Origin: an uncultured Sphingomonas sp.
Lineage (GTDB): Bacteria > Pseudomonadota > Alphaproteobacteria > Sphingomonadales > Sphingomonadaceae
Length of the DNA: 64,000 nt
Assembly (NCBI RefSeq): GCF_913777625.1
Contig: NZ_CAJYTI010000020.1
Coordinates: 62,001-126,000 of the forward strand
Direction: 5' to 3'
Part shown: one piece after another, positions 33,707-42,329 of the stretch
Position numbering within the stretch: the stretch's first letter is position 1
How the letters are laid out: each line of letters begins with the position of its first letter
Translations under genes and position numbers: made by a program
The notes under the pieces: model-generated
What the model was told of the DNA's origin: nothing
The model's input: only the letters and a program-made list of their open reading frames with translations
Database searches by the model: none

Positions 33707-35319
33707 ACCTGATGTCGATGCGTGACCTTTCCACCGAAACCCGGCCCTGGTGGCGCGGCGCGGTGATCTACCAGATCTATCCGCGCAGCTTCGCGGACTC
33801 GAATGGCGACGGTGTCGGCGACCTGCCCGGGATCACCGCGCGGCTCGATCATGTCGCGGCGCTGGGCGTGGATGCGGTGTGGATCTCGCCCTTCTTTACC
33901 TCACCGATGCGGGACTTTGGCTATGACATCGCCGATTTCTGCGGCGTCGATCCCGTGTTCGGCACGCTCGAGGACTTCGATGCGCTGATCGAACGTGCGC
34001 ATGCACTGGGCCTCAAGGTGCTGATCGACCAGGTCTATTCGCACAGCTCGGACCAGCATCCCTGGTTCCGGGAGAGCCGCACCAGCCGGACCAATCCGAA
34101 GGCCGACTGGTATGTCTGGGCCGATGCCAAGCCCGATGGCAGCCCACCCAACAACTGGCAGTCCGTCTTCGGCGGCCCGGCCTGGACCTGGGACGCGCGG
34201 CGCGGCCAATATTATCTCCACAATTTCCTGCGCGAGCAGCCCGACCTCAACTTCCACAATCCGGAGGTGCAGGCCGCCACGCTGGCCACCGCCAAGTTCT
34301 GGCTCGATCGCGGCGTCGACGGCTTCCGGCTCGATGCGATCAACTTCACGATGCACGATCCCGAACTGCGCGATAACCCGCCTGCGCCGGACACGGGGCT
34401 CCCCCGCACCCGTCCGTTCGACTTCCAGCAGCACATCTACAATCAGAGCCACGCGGACATCCCGCTGCTGCTGGAGAAGCTGCGTGCGCTGGCGGATCGG
34501 TATGCTGGCCGCTTCACCGTGGCCGAAGTCGGCGGACCGTCGCCGGAAGCCGAGATGCACCTGTTCACCGCCGGCGAGACGCGGCTGAACAGCGCCTATG
34601 GCTTCAACTTCCTCTACGCGGATCGCCTGACCCCCACGCTGGTGCGCGACGCCGTTGCCGAATGGCCCGACACGCCGGGCACGGGCTGGCCGAGTTGGGC
34701 GTTCGAGAACCACGATGCCCCCCGCGCGCTCTCGCGCTGGGTCGCACCCGACCACCGCGCCGCCTTTGCCGCGATGAAGATGCTGTTGCTGCTTTGCCTG
34801 CGCGGCAACGCCATCCTTTATTATGGCGAGGAACTGGGCCTCACCCAGGTCGACATCGCCTATGAGGACCTGCAGGACCCGGAGGCGATCGCCAACTGGC
34901 CGCTGACGCTCAGCCGCGACGGTGCCCGCACGCCGATGCCCTGGGTGGCGGACGCACCGCAGGCCGGCTTCTCCGCCGCACGGCCGTGGCTGCCGCTCGG
35001 TCCCGACCACAGCGCGCGCGCCGCCGATGTCCAGCAGGCCGATCCGGCCTCGCTGCTCCGCCTCACCCAGCGACTGATCGCGCTCCGCCGCGCGCATCCG
35101 GCGCTGGTCGAGGGATCGATGGAGGTCCTGCACGCCGACGCGGCGCTGCTCGTCTTCACCCGCACGCTCGGCGACGAGCGCCTCGTCTGCGCGTTCAATC
35201 TCTCTGACTCCGAGGTTCTGGTGCCTGCCGGGCTCCTCGACGACGCAACCCCGGTCGAGGCGCTCAACGGCGCCACCACCACCCAGCTTCCACCCTACGC
35301 CGCGCTGCTCGCGCGCTGA
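33703..35319 (+). CDS. GH13 alpha-glucosidase (oligo-1,6-/alpha-glucosidase type)
   Basis: About 538 residues. The start is GTG 33703 (GTGA overlap with the amylase) or ATG 33712; both are in frame. No signal peptide, so cytoplasmic. GH13 regions: IDQVYSHSSDQHPW (I), GVDGFRLDAINF with nucleophile Asp (II), FTVAEVGG with acid/base Glu (III) and WAFENHDAPR (IV). GAVIYQIYPRSFADSNGDG at the N-terminus is the usual start of GH13 alpha-glucosidases. It would convert maltose and short maltodextrins brought in by the MFS importer to glucose. Final gene of the operon, followed by a strong terminator. Confidence 0.93.
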   Translation: MNLMSMRDLSTETRPWWRGAVIYQIYPRSFADSNGDGVGDLPGITARLDHVAALGVDAVWISPFFTSPMRDFGYDIADFCGVDPVFGTLEDFDALIERAHALGLKVLIDQVYSHSSDQHPWFRESRTSRTNPKADWYVWADAKPDGSPPNNWQSVFGGPAWTWDARRGQYYLHNFLREQPDLNFHNPEVQAATLATAKFWLDRGVDGFRLDAINFTMHDPELRDNPPAPDTGLPRTRPFDFQQHIYNQSHADIPLLLEKLRALADRYAGRFTVAEVGGPSPEAEMHLFTAGETRLNSAYGFNFLYADRLTPTLVRDAVAEWPDTPGTGWPSWAFENHDAPRALSRWVAPDHRAAFAAMKMLLLLCLRGNAILYYGEELGLTQVDIAYEDLQDPEAIANWPLTLSRDGARTPMPWVADAPQAGFSAARPWLPLGPDHSARAADVQQADPASLLRLTQRLIALRRAHPALVEGSMEVLHADAALLVFTRTLGDERLVCAFNLSDSEVLVPAGLLDDATPVEALNGATTTQLPPYAALLAR

Positions 35320-35345
35320 GTCCCCTCCCCACCCGGGAGACCTTT

Positions 35346-35378
35346 GGGGGCTGGCCCGATGCCAGCCCCCAATTTTTT
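35346..35378 (+). terminator. Rho-independent terminator of the maltodextrin operon
   Basis: A perfect 10-bp stem (35346-35355 with 35361-35370), loop CCGAT, then AATTTTTT. The T-run overlaps the stop codon of the convergent amidohydrolase gene, so the hairpin is also transcribed from the other side. Confidence 0.92.
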
Positions 35379-37416
35379 ACTTGGGCATGCCGCTCAGACC
35401 GCTGGCCTTGCGCAGCTGGTCACCGTCGAGGCGATAGCCGTCGAGGAACACGGTGTGGACGTGCCGCAGGTTGCGGATGTCCTTCTGCACGTCCCCTTCC
35501 ACCAGAATGATGTCGGCGGTCTTGCCCGGTGCGATCGAGCCGACCCGGTCCGCCATGCCCACCATGCGGGCGGGCACGATGGTCGCGGTCTGCAGCGCCT
35601 CGCCATTGGTCAGGCCGGCCTGCTGGTACAGTTCCAGCTCGCGCACCAGCTCCACGCCATAGCCGTCGGTACCGGCGACGATCGGCACCCCGGCCTGGTG
35701 CAGCCGTCCGACCACTTCCACCATCTTGCCGAAGCTCTTGCGGAAATCGGCGCGCGTCAGCCCGTCGAACAGCGGATAGCCGCCGATCTTCCAGCCGCGT
35801 GCGACCGCCGGCGGCGCGACATCGGCGAAGGCCGCATATTCCGGCGGCACCGCGCTGCCGTCCGAGGTCATCAACGGTTCCCAAACGGTCAGCGTCGGAT
35901 CGATGATCGTCTTGCGCTTGGCGAGCTCGGCATAGAAGGCGCGCAGCTCGGGCGAGTCCAGGTTGAGGTCCTTGCCATACTTGGCCGGTCCCTCCAGCCG
36001 GGCGGCGGTATTGGCCTTGTCGACCACGTCCTGCGGCATCGCCTGCATCAGGATGAAGTTGATGTGGGTGACCTCGTCATAGCCCGCCTGCACCGCGTCG
36101 AGCGGACGCATGTGTGCGGGCACATGGCCATGGACGTGGAGGCCGAGCTTGTGTGCCTCGGCCGCCGCCGGTGCGATCCAGGCCGGGTCCATCGAGGTGT
36201 AGAATTTCACCCCCCACATGCCCGCGGCCTTGATCTTGTCGACCGCCGCGATCGCCTCCGCCGCCGAGGAGACGGTGAGCGCCCCCTGGGCCGCCAGCGG
36301 ATCCTTCTTGTCGATGATCACCGAGACCTTGCCGTCCGGTGCCAGCAGGTCGCCTGCCGCGCGGCGCTTGAAGATGCTCTGCGCATCCTCGATCGAGGAT
36401 CCCGGGCTGCGATAATTGGTCATGCCGGTGGCCACGTTCTGGAGCAGGTTCCAGTCGTCGCCGACATGCTGGTGCGAATCCCACAGGCCGGGCAGCAGCG
36501 TGCGGCCGCGCCCGTCGATCACCGTCATGTCCTTGGTCGCGCGGATGCTGCCAGCAGGCCCCATCTTGGCGACCTTGCCGTCGGCGATCAGTACCGCCTG
36601 GTCCGGCAGATAGTTGCCGCGGACCGAGTCGAACAGCAGCACATGGTCGACCAGCGTCGGCGTCCGGTTGGCCGGGCTGAGGAAACGGTGCGCCACCTCG
36701 CGCACCATCGCGGCGGTTTCCTTGTCCTGCACCTCCTTCAGCTTCGGGCCGGCGGCCTCGAAACCGGCGGGCAGGAACACCATGCCGCCCGAAAAGCCGA
36801 AGAAGCGGTTCTGCGCGTCCAGCCAGACCGGCGAGGGCGAAAAGCCGGTGCCCTGCACGAAGGCGAGCTTCAGGGTCTTCTTGCCCCCGGGCCCGTCGAC
36901 TTCGACCGCCTTGCCGATGGTGATGCTGGCATGGCCGTTGGGGAGCAAATCGATGCCTGCGGGCCCGGCCGCGACCAGCGCGTTGATGTCCTGCTCGCCC
37001 GCCAGCCAAGGGCCGCCATAGCTGTTGTAGCGTGCCTTGCCGAACGGCTTCTCGCCCGAATCCACCGCCGTCTTCCAGCGGGCGACGCCCGCGCCGTCGA
37101 CGCTGAAAGTCTCGGTCGCGTCGCCGCTATCGGTAAAGCCGCGCACCGCCAGCGCGGTCGGTCGACCATCGGGGCCGATCGTCACCACCTCGTCGGTCTC
37201 GGTGACCCAGCCGCGCAGCGACATCGACATGCGGTAGGCGATCCGGCCGTCGGGCAGCATCCACGACCAGACGTCGCCATGCTTCCCCGCGGTGGAGCTG
37301 ATCGTGTAATGGCGCGCATCGGCGGGCGCGGTCATCAGATCCGCCTTCTGAGTCTGTGCCGCAGCGGGCAGAATCGCCGCGGTGGCGAGCAACAAGCCAA
37401 GACGAACAGCGCGCAT
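35377..37416 (-). CDS. Secreted amidohydrolase with large N-terminal domain
   Basis: 679 residues from the ATG at 37416 (GGGGGA just upstream), beginning with a signal peptide (MRAVRLGLLLATAAILPAAA-Q). The first 250 or so residues are a beta-rich domain I do not recognise. The amidohydrolase domain starts near VDHVLLFDSVRGN and shows the metal site WDSHQHVGD (HxH), a candidate bridging Lys in WGVKFYTSMD, HVHGHVP, THINF and the late Asp in VAGTDGYG, then the terminal beta-sandwich GKTADIILVEGD. Relatives act on imides, prolyl dipeptides or other cyclic amides in the periplasm. Divergent from a TBDR 444 bp away, perhaps its partner. Substrate unknown. Confidence 0.85.
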   Translation of the reverse strand: MRAVRLGLLLATAAILPAAAQTQKADLMTAPADARHYTISSTAGKHGDVWSWMLPDGRIAYRMSMSLRGWVTETDEVVTIGPDGRPTALAVRGFTDSGDATETFSVDGAGVARWKTAVDSGEKPFGKARYNSYGGPWLAGEQDINALVAAGPAGIDLLPNGHASITIGKAVEVDGPGGKKTLKLAFVQGTGFSPSPVWLDAQNRFFGFSGGMVFLPAGFEAAGPKLKEVQDKETAAMVREVAHRFLSPANRTPTLVDHVLLFDSVRGNYLPDQAVLIADGKVAKMGPAGSIRATKDMTVIDGRGRTLLPGLWDSHQHVGDDWNLLQNVATGMTNYRSPGSSIEDAQSIFKRRAAGDLLAPDGKVSVIIDKKDPLAAQGALTVSSAAEAIAAVDKIKAAGMWGVKFYTSMDPAWIAPAAAEAHKLGLHVHGHVPAHMRPLDAVQAGYDEVTHINFILMQAMPQDVVDKANTAARLEGPAKYGKDLNLDSPELRAFYAELAKRKTIIDPTLTVWEPLMTSDGSAVPPEYAAFADVAPPAVARGWKIGGYPLFDGLTRADFRKSFGKMVEVVGRLHQAGVPIVAGTDGYGVELVRELELYQQAGLTNGEALQTATIVPARMVGMADRVGSIAPGKTADIILVEGDVQKDIRNLRHVHTVFLDGYRLDGDQLRKASGLSGMPK

Positions 37417-37860
37417 CGGATCCCCCTTTTCTCTTCCGCACCTGTCTGACACGGCAGCGTAACGCGCGCAAATGCGACATTTCTACGTGTCATTGGTGCG
37501 AAAGCCACAGCTGCAGGCAAAGCCGATGGTCTGGCCATTCGCCCATTGACGGCCAGACCAAAGCATGAAAGATAACGCTAACATGTAGCGCTAACATGAC
37601 GCGGGCAGCATAGACCCGCGCGCAGCGGGGATGAGGAAGCATGGGGCTCAAGACGCACATGTCGCCGTACAAGAACAGCACCGGGCCATAGGGGCGCCGG
37701 GCGCTGCGTCGCGCTGCGCCAGACCGGACCCACACCGCCACCACCCGCATCGACTGTAGCGCCCCTGATGGCGCCACGGGTCGATGCGCGCCGTGTGCGC
37801 TGCCGCCCATTTCGAAAAGCAACGATCGGCCAGACGCCGAAAATCACCTGAGGGGACCTG
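37417..37860. promoter_or_regulatory. 444-bp divergent regulatory region with repeats and structured leader
   Basis: No convincing gene. From left to right: a perfect 10-bp inverted repeat (37527-37536 / 37551-37560, 14-nt loop); a TTGACG box at 37546-37551 with GATAAC at 37571-37576 (19-nt spacing, weak); two direct copies of CGCTAACATG (37576-37585 and 37589-37598), the second inside an AGCGCT-centred palindrome; and a leader hairpin with a 9-bp outer stem (37746-37754 / 37780-37788) and a 5-bp inner stem (37759-37763 / 37770-37774). An AGGGGA ribosome site precedes the TBDR start at 37861. Confidence 0.55.
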
Positions 37861-40800
37861 ATGATGACGACCATGTACCGCCGCTTTCGACCTGCTCGCA
37901 GCGCCCTGCTGTGCGCGACGATCCTGAGCGCGAGCTGCGCCTCCGCTGCATGGGGCCAGACCGCCCCCGCCGCGCCGCAGGCCAGCGAGGTCCCCGCGGC
38001 CCAGGGCGGCGAGCAGGAAATCGTCGTCACCGGCTATCGCCAGAGCCTCGCCAAGGCGGTCAACGCCAAGCGCGATGCGACCGGTTTCACGGATTCGATC
38101 TTTGCCGAGGATATCGGCAAGTTCCCCGACACCAACATCGCGGAGTCGTTCAACCGCATCCCCGGCATCACCATCACCCGCGACGTGACCGGCGAAGGCG
38201 TGAACGTCGCGATCCGCGGCCTCGGCTCCAACTTCACCAATGTGACGCTGAACGGCGCGCCGATCGCAGTTGCCTCGTCGGGCGCCACCGATGCGCAGGG
38301 CACCGATCGCTCGGTCGACCTCAGCTTCTTCCCGACCGACCTGTTCACCAAGCTGACGGTGAACAAGAGCTACACCGCCAACCTGCTGGAAGGCGGCGCG
38401 GCCGGCAATGTCGACCTGCGCTCGGCCCGACCGTTCGATCGCGCGGACTCATTCGTCGCCTATAACATCCAGGGCTCGAACCAGGAGCCGGCCAAGCAGA
38501 TCGGCGCGCGCGGTTCGCTGATCGGCAGCTGGCACAACGACACGATCGGCATCCTCGCCGGTGTCTCCGCCCAGCGACTCTACACCCGCACCAAGGGCTT
38601 CGAGACGATCGGCTATACCAATCCCGCGCTGACCGCGGCGCAGTGCGGCGCCACTTCGGGCTGCAACTCGACTGGTGGCGGCAACTGGACGATCCCGGCA
38701 ACCGTGCCCACCGGCGCCGGTGCGGGACTGGTCGCCGGCACGGTGATCGACAAGAACTTCCTGCTCGCCAACAATCCCGGCGCCTCGATCCAGCAGATCG
38801 ACAACGGCCTGATCCCGCGCCTCGGCCGCATCGCCGACATTCGCGGTCCGCGCGATCGCATCAACGCGATCGCCAGCGCCGAATTCCGCCCGTCGGATTC
38901 ACTGCATTTCTACGTCGACGGCCTCTACGGCTACAAGCATAACGAGCTGATCCGCGAGGACATGGCCTGGATCGGCCGCAACGGCGCGTCGATCCCGCTC
39001 AACCTGAAGTTCGACAAGTCGGACTGCAGCAACGGCTGCACCGTCACCAGCGGCACCTTCGCCAACACCCAGTTCTTCGACGAATTCCGCCCCTATTACG
39101 AAACCACCGAGCTGTGGAGCGTCAACCCCGGCGCCGAATGGCAGATCAACGACAAGCTGAAGGCAAACCTGCAGGCCAACTATGCCCGGTCGACCTTCCA
39201 CCGCGAAAGCCCGACCGTCGGCGCCACTACGCCGCTCGGCCAGGGCGGCACCGTCACCTACACCAACAATGGCGGCATCCCGACCATCCAGAGCAGTCTG
39301 GACCTCAACAATCCGGCGAATTTCGGCTGGTACACCGGCAGCCGCGTGAACATGCAGGACGAGCGCCGCCTCAACAAGAACAAGGGCGTTCGCGGCGACG
39401 TGACCTGGGGCGATCGCGCGCTGAACCTGATGGTCGGCGCCGCCTATGACGATACGTCGCGTCGCATCCGCGGCTTTGACAATACCGGCCCGTGGCAGAA
39501 TGCGGCGTGCGGCAACAACCCCAGCGTGTATCTGCCCAGCCCGAACTCGCAGCCGCCCTGCGAAGGGCTGAACGTGAAGGGTGCGGCGCCCACCTCCGCC
39601 TATCCCACCTATCCGGGCCTCGGCACCGGCTACAGCACCGGGATGAGCGGCCCGGTTACCTATGCCGGCTCGCTGATCCCCAACGCCTCCTTCCCGAGCT
39701 ACCTCAAGCCCGGCCCCGCCGGCTTCGTGACGGTCGACTGGGATGCGTTCCGCAAGGCGAGCAACTATGATCTGTACCACGCCAACGCGCCGGAAAGCGG
39801 CGGCTCCAACACCGGCGCCAGCGGCGGCCTGATCCGCGAAGTCGTGAAGTCGGCCTTCGCCACGCTGAACGGCGAGCAGGAACTGGGCGGCAACATGCTC
39901 CGCTTCAATGTCGGCGTGCGCTATGTGAACACGATCCAGACGATCGAGGGCCGCGTCTCGCTCGCCGATCCGCGCAACGCCACTGCCGCGGGCACCCAGA
40001 TCGCGGACGGCAGCCGCTATCCGAACATCGTCAACATCGTCTCCACCCGCAACAGCTACACCCAGTGGCTGCCGGCGGCGACGATCGCCTATGACGTGGG
40101 TCCGCATGCGGTGGTGCGTCTGGCGGCGTCCAAGACGATGACCCGCCCGGATCCGGCCGCCCAGCTGCCGGGCGTCAGCTTCGGTGCACCCTCGGCCGAC
40201 CAGGCAACCATCGGCAACCCGGCGCTCAAGCCCTATCTCTCGACCAACATCGATCTCGGCTTCGAATATTATCTCGGTCGCGAGGGCGTGATCAGCTTCA
40301 ACGCCTTCCGCAAGTCGATCGAGGGCTTCACCACCAACGTCAACAACACGGTGCCCTTCTCGGCGCTGGCCCAGTACGGCATCACCTATGATACGCTGAA
40401 CCCGACCCAGCAGATCGCGCTGAACTCGCGCGGCGGGCCCAGCGCGGCGACCGTGCTGGTGACCAGCCAGATCAACGTGCCGAACAAGCTTAAGATCAAC
40501 GGCCTGGAATTCCAGTGGGTCCAGCCGCTCGACTTCCTCACCGAGAAGTTCGGCGTGCGCGGCTTCGGCTTCAACGCCAACGCCACGATCGTCGACCAGA
40601 CCAGCGACGGCCCGGCCCAGGCCTATGGCGTGGCGCCGTTCACCTACAACATCACCGGCTATTATGAGCGCAACGGCGTGATGCTGCGGGTGTCGACCAC
40701 CTCGCGCGAGGGCTCGCAGAGCAGCGGCAATTCGCAGAACAGCATCCCCGCCGCGGCGCTGTTCAATTCGGACTATACCAGCTGGGACTTCTCGTCGTCG

Positions 40801-40968
40801 TTCGACCTGGACAAGATCCTGGGCGTGAAGAAGGCGCCGCAGCTGACGTTCAACGTCTCGAACTTCACCGACGCGACGCTGCGTTCCTACTTCCAGTTCC
40901 CGAACGCGACTTTCACCCAGTACAAGCCCGGCCGCCAGTTCCTCGTCGGCCTGCGCGGCAGCTTCTGA
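37861..40968 (+). CDS. TonB-dependent receptor
   Basis: 1035 residues from the first of two adjacent ATGs, with AGGGGA 5 nt upstream; signal peptide ends near AAWG-Q (residue ~33). The plug shows QEIVVTGYRQSLAKAVNAK, a FPDTNIAESFNRIPGI segment, IRGLGSNFTNVTLNGAP and EGGAAGNVDLRSARPFD. The barrel ends LRGSF. The long, structured upstream region with LacI-like motifs suggests regulated expression. The neighbour across the promoter is a secreted amidohydrolase; an intrinsic terminator closes the unit. Ligand unknown. Confidence 0.95.
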   Translation: MMTTMYRRFRPARSALLCATILSASCASAAWGQTAPAAPQASEVPAAQGGEQEIVVTGYRQSLAKAVNAKRDATGFTDSIFAEDIGKFPDTNIAESFNRIPGITITRDVTGEGVNVAIRGLGSNFTNVTLNGAPIAVASSGATDAQGTDRSVDLSFFPTDLFTKLTVNKSYTANLLEGGAAGNVDLRSARPFDRADSFVAYNIQGSNQEPAKQIGARGSLIGSWHNDTIGILAGVSAQRLYTRTKGFETIGYTNPALTAAQCGATSGCNSTGGGNWTIPATVPTGAGAGLVAGTVIDKNFLLANNPGASIQQIDNGLIPRLGRIADIRGPRDRINAIASAEFRPSDSLHFYVDGLYGYKHNELIREDMAWIGRNGASIPLNLKFDKSDCSNGCTVTSGTFANTQFFDEFRPYYETTELWSVNPGAEWQINDKLKANLQANYARSTFHRESPTVGATTPLGQGGTVTYTNNGGIPTIQSSLDLNNPANFGWYTGSRVNMQDERRLNKNKGVRGDVTWGDRALNLMVGAAYDDTSRRIRGFDNTGPWQNAACGNNPSVYLPSPNSQPPCEGLNVKGAAPTSAYPTYPGLGTGYSTGMSGPVTYAGSLIPNASFPSYLKPGPAGFVTVDWDAFRKASNYDLYHANAPESGGSNTGASGGLIREVVKSAFATLNGEQELGGNMLRFNVGVRYVNTIQTIEGRVSLADPRNATAAGTQIADGSRYPNIVNIVSTRNSYTQWLPAATIAYDVGPHAVVRLAASKTMTRPDPAAQLPGVSFGAPSADQATIGNPALKPYLSTNIDLGFEYYLGREGVISFNAFRKSIEGFTTNVNNTVPFSALAQYGITYDTLNPTQQIALNSRGGPSAATVLVTSQINVPNKLKINGLEFQWVQPLDFLTEKFGVRGFGFNANATIVDQTSDGPAQAYGVAPFTYNITGYYERNGVMLRVSTTSREGSQSSGNSQNSIPAAALFNSDYTSWDFSSSFDLDKILGVKKAPQLTFNVSNFTDATLRSYFQFPNATFTQYKPGRQFLVGLRGSF

Positions 40969-40993
40969 CGCCCTTCTCCACGAAGAAGCGCCT

Positions 40994-41026
40994 GGGGGCG
41001 GCTGCCACGGCGGCCGCCCCCTTTTT
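40994..41026 (+). terminator. Rho-independent terminator
   Basis: A GGGGGCGGC / GCCGCCCCC stem (40994-41002 with 41013-41021) around a 10-nt loop is followed by TTTTT. It lies 26 bp after the TBDR stop codon. Confidence 0.88.
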
Positions 41027-41057
41027 CTTGTTGACCGCAGCGAGCCGACCGACATAG

Positions 41058-41072
41058 CTTTGCAATGCAAAG
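41058..41072. promoter_or_regulatory. 15-bp palindrome, operator copy 1
   Basis: CTTTGCAATGCAAAG is a perfect 7-1-7 inverted repeat ending 10 bp before the ATG at 41083. The identical 15 bp recur at 42073-42087. It is probably the binding site of the regulator encoded at 41688-42050. Confidence 0.75.
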
Positions 41073-41082
41073 TGGAGTCGGC

Positions 41083-41691
41083 ATGACGGATCTCGAACGT
41101 GCGATGGCCGATCTGGCCTTCATCCAGCAGCGCATGGTCGCCAGCACCCGCTTCGACGGGCTGACCCCGGCCACCGTGTCGGCTACGGGCGTGCTCGCGC
41201 TGCTCGCCGGCGTGGTGCAGACGATGTCGCCCTTACTTATGGCGACGCCGCTGCATTTCGTCGGCTTTTGGTCGCTGGTCGCGCTGGTCGCGGTGGCACT
41301 GATCGGTGGCGAGGCGCTTGCCCGAGCGCGGCGGGTGCACGGATCGATGGCCGAACAGCTGATCGCCGGCACGCTGCGGATCCTGTTGCCCTTCCTCGTC
41401 GCCGGTGCCGGCCTCGCGCTGCTGCTGCTCCGCGTCGCGCCGGACAGCGCCTGGATGCTGCCCGGACTGTGGCAGGTGCTGATCGCGCTTGCCGGCCTCT
41501 CCGCCATCCCGATGCTGCCCCGGACGATCCTGCTACCCGCCGCCTGGTATTTCGGCTGCGGCTTCGTTGTGCTGGCAGCCTGCGCGGGCGGCGGCACCCC
41601 CTCGCCCTGGTCGATGGCCCTGCCCTTTGGCGTGGGCCAGTTGCTCGTGGGACTGGCGCTGCATCGCGCCGTACGGGCGGCGGCGGCATGA
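41083..41691 (+). CDS. Membrane protein paired with winged-helix regulator
   Basis: 202 residues from the ATG at 41083 (GGAG 5 nt upstream; the frame from 41065 begins inside the operator). A cytoplasmic N-terminus (MTDLERAMADLAFIQQRM) is followed by about five to six hydrophobic segments, such as VSATGVLALLAGVVQ, LVALVAVALIGGEAL, LLPFLVAGAGLALLLL and WQVLIALAGLSAIPML. I do not recognise a function. It is coupled by an ATGA overlap to a winged-helix gene, a common arrangement in Proteobacteria where the regulator controls the pair. Confidence 0.8.
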   Translation: MTDLERAMADLAFIQQRMVASTRFDGLTPATVSATGVLALLAGVVQTMSPLLMATPLHFVGFWSLVALVAVALIGGEALARARRVHGSMAEQLIAGTLRILLPFLVAGAGLALLLLRVAPDSAWMLPGLWQVLIALAGLSAIPMLPRTILLPAAWYFGCGFVVLAACAGGGTPSPWSMALPFGVGQLLVGLALHRAVRAAAA

Positions 41692-42050
41692 GCGGCGCGG
41701 CGCCCTACGCCTATGCGGGGCTCGATCGCGTGTTCCACGAGCGCGCACGCCTCGGCATCGTCACGTCGCTCGCCGGTCATGCCGAGGGCCTGGGCTTCTC
41801 CGAGCTGAAGGCGCTGTGTGGACTGACCGACGGCAATCTCGCCCGCCATCTCCAAGTGCTGGAGGGAGCCGGCTTCCTGATTCAATCCAAGGACCAGGAC
41901 GGCCGCCGCGCGATCACCCGCTGCCGGCTGACCTCGGTGGGGCGTACCCGCTTCGCCGACTATCTCGCCGCGCTGGAAGCCGTGCTCCACCAGGCGCGCG
42001 CGCGGGAGACGACCGCCGATAGCGGCGCGACGAAGACGCGCCCGGCATGA
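41688..42050 (+). CDS. Winged-helix (ArsR/MarR-like) transcriptional regulator
   Basis: 120 residues; the ATG at 41688 overlaps the membrane-protein stop (ATGA). The DNA-binding domain covers nearly all of it: VFHERARLGIVTSLAGHAEG, then FSELKALCGLTDGNLARHLQVLE as the helix-turn-helix and a wing ending ITRCRLTSVGRTRFADYL. This resembles the short single-domain regulators often annotated as winged-helix DNA-binding proteins. No metal- or ligand-binding residues stand out. It is flanked on both sides by the same 15-bp palindrome, which is the best candidate for its operator. Confidence 0.85.
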   Translation: MSGAAPYAYAGLDRVFHERARLGIVTSLAGHAEGLGFSELKALCGLTDGNLARHLQVLEGAGFLIQSKDQDGRRAITRCRLTSVGRTRFADYLAALEAVLHQARARETTADSGATKTRPA

Positions 42051-42328
42051 GGAGCATCATTTTGCCTAAAAACTTTGCAATGCAAAGCAACTTCCCCGAA
42101 AATCACCATGCGGTGAATCTCGGCGACCGACGCGGCCGCGCCCTGTGGCTAGCACCCGGACAAGCGGGCGCGCCGGTTCGAATCCGGCTGAACGGGCTGT
42201 TGCCCTACCGCTTCTACCGCATCCTGCCGTGCCGCGGCCTGTTCGCCCGCACCGATCGCCGCGGCAGGCTCCGCGCGCGGCTCCAGCTGGACCGGGCGAC
42301 GCTGATCACGATCGAGCCGGTCGTCTGA
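42047..42328 (+). CDS. Small protein of unknown function upstream of dgkA
   Basis: Up to 93 residues. Start uncertain: ATG 42047 overlaps the regulator stop (ATGA) but then the second palindrome is coding; ATG 42080 lies inside the palindrome; GTG 42113 is the first start beyond it. The second half (RIRLNGLLPYRFYRILPCRG and RLRARLQLDRATLITIEPVV) shows the GC3 bias of real genes here and ends 1 bp before dgkA. Basic and possibly beta-rich; family not recognised. It may be the first gene of the dgkA / radical SAM unit controlled by the palindrome. Confidence 0.5.
   Translation: MRSIILPKNFAMQSNFPENHHAVNLGDRRGRALWLAPGQAGAPVRIRLNGLLPYRFYRILPCRGLFARTDRRGRLRARLQLDRATLITIEPVV
42073..42087. promoter_or_regulatory. 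15-bp palindrome, operator copy 2
   Basis: CTTTGCAATGCAAAG, identical to 41058-41072, lies 23 bp after the stop codon of the winged-helix regulator and before the dgkA block. It probably marks a second promoter under the same regulator. Confidence 0.7.
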
Positions 42329-42329
42329 G

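Noticed and set aside
42172..42188. GCCGG-TTCGAAT-CCGGC looks like a tRNA T-arm
   Set aside because: No acceptor, D-arm or anticodon arm can be built around it on either strand, and it lies in a frame with coding-type codon bias.
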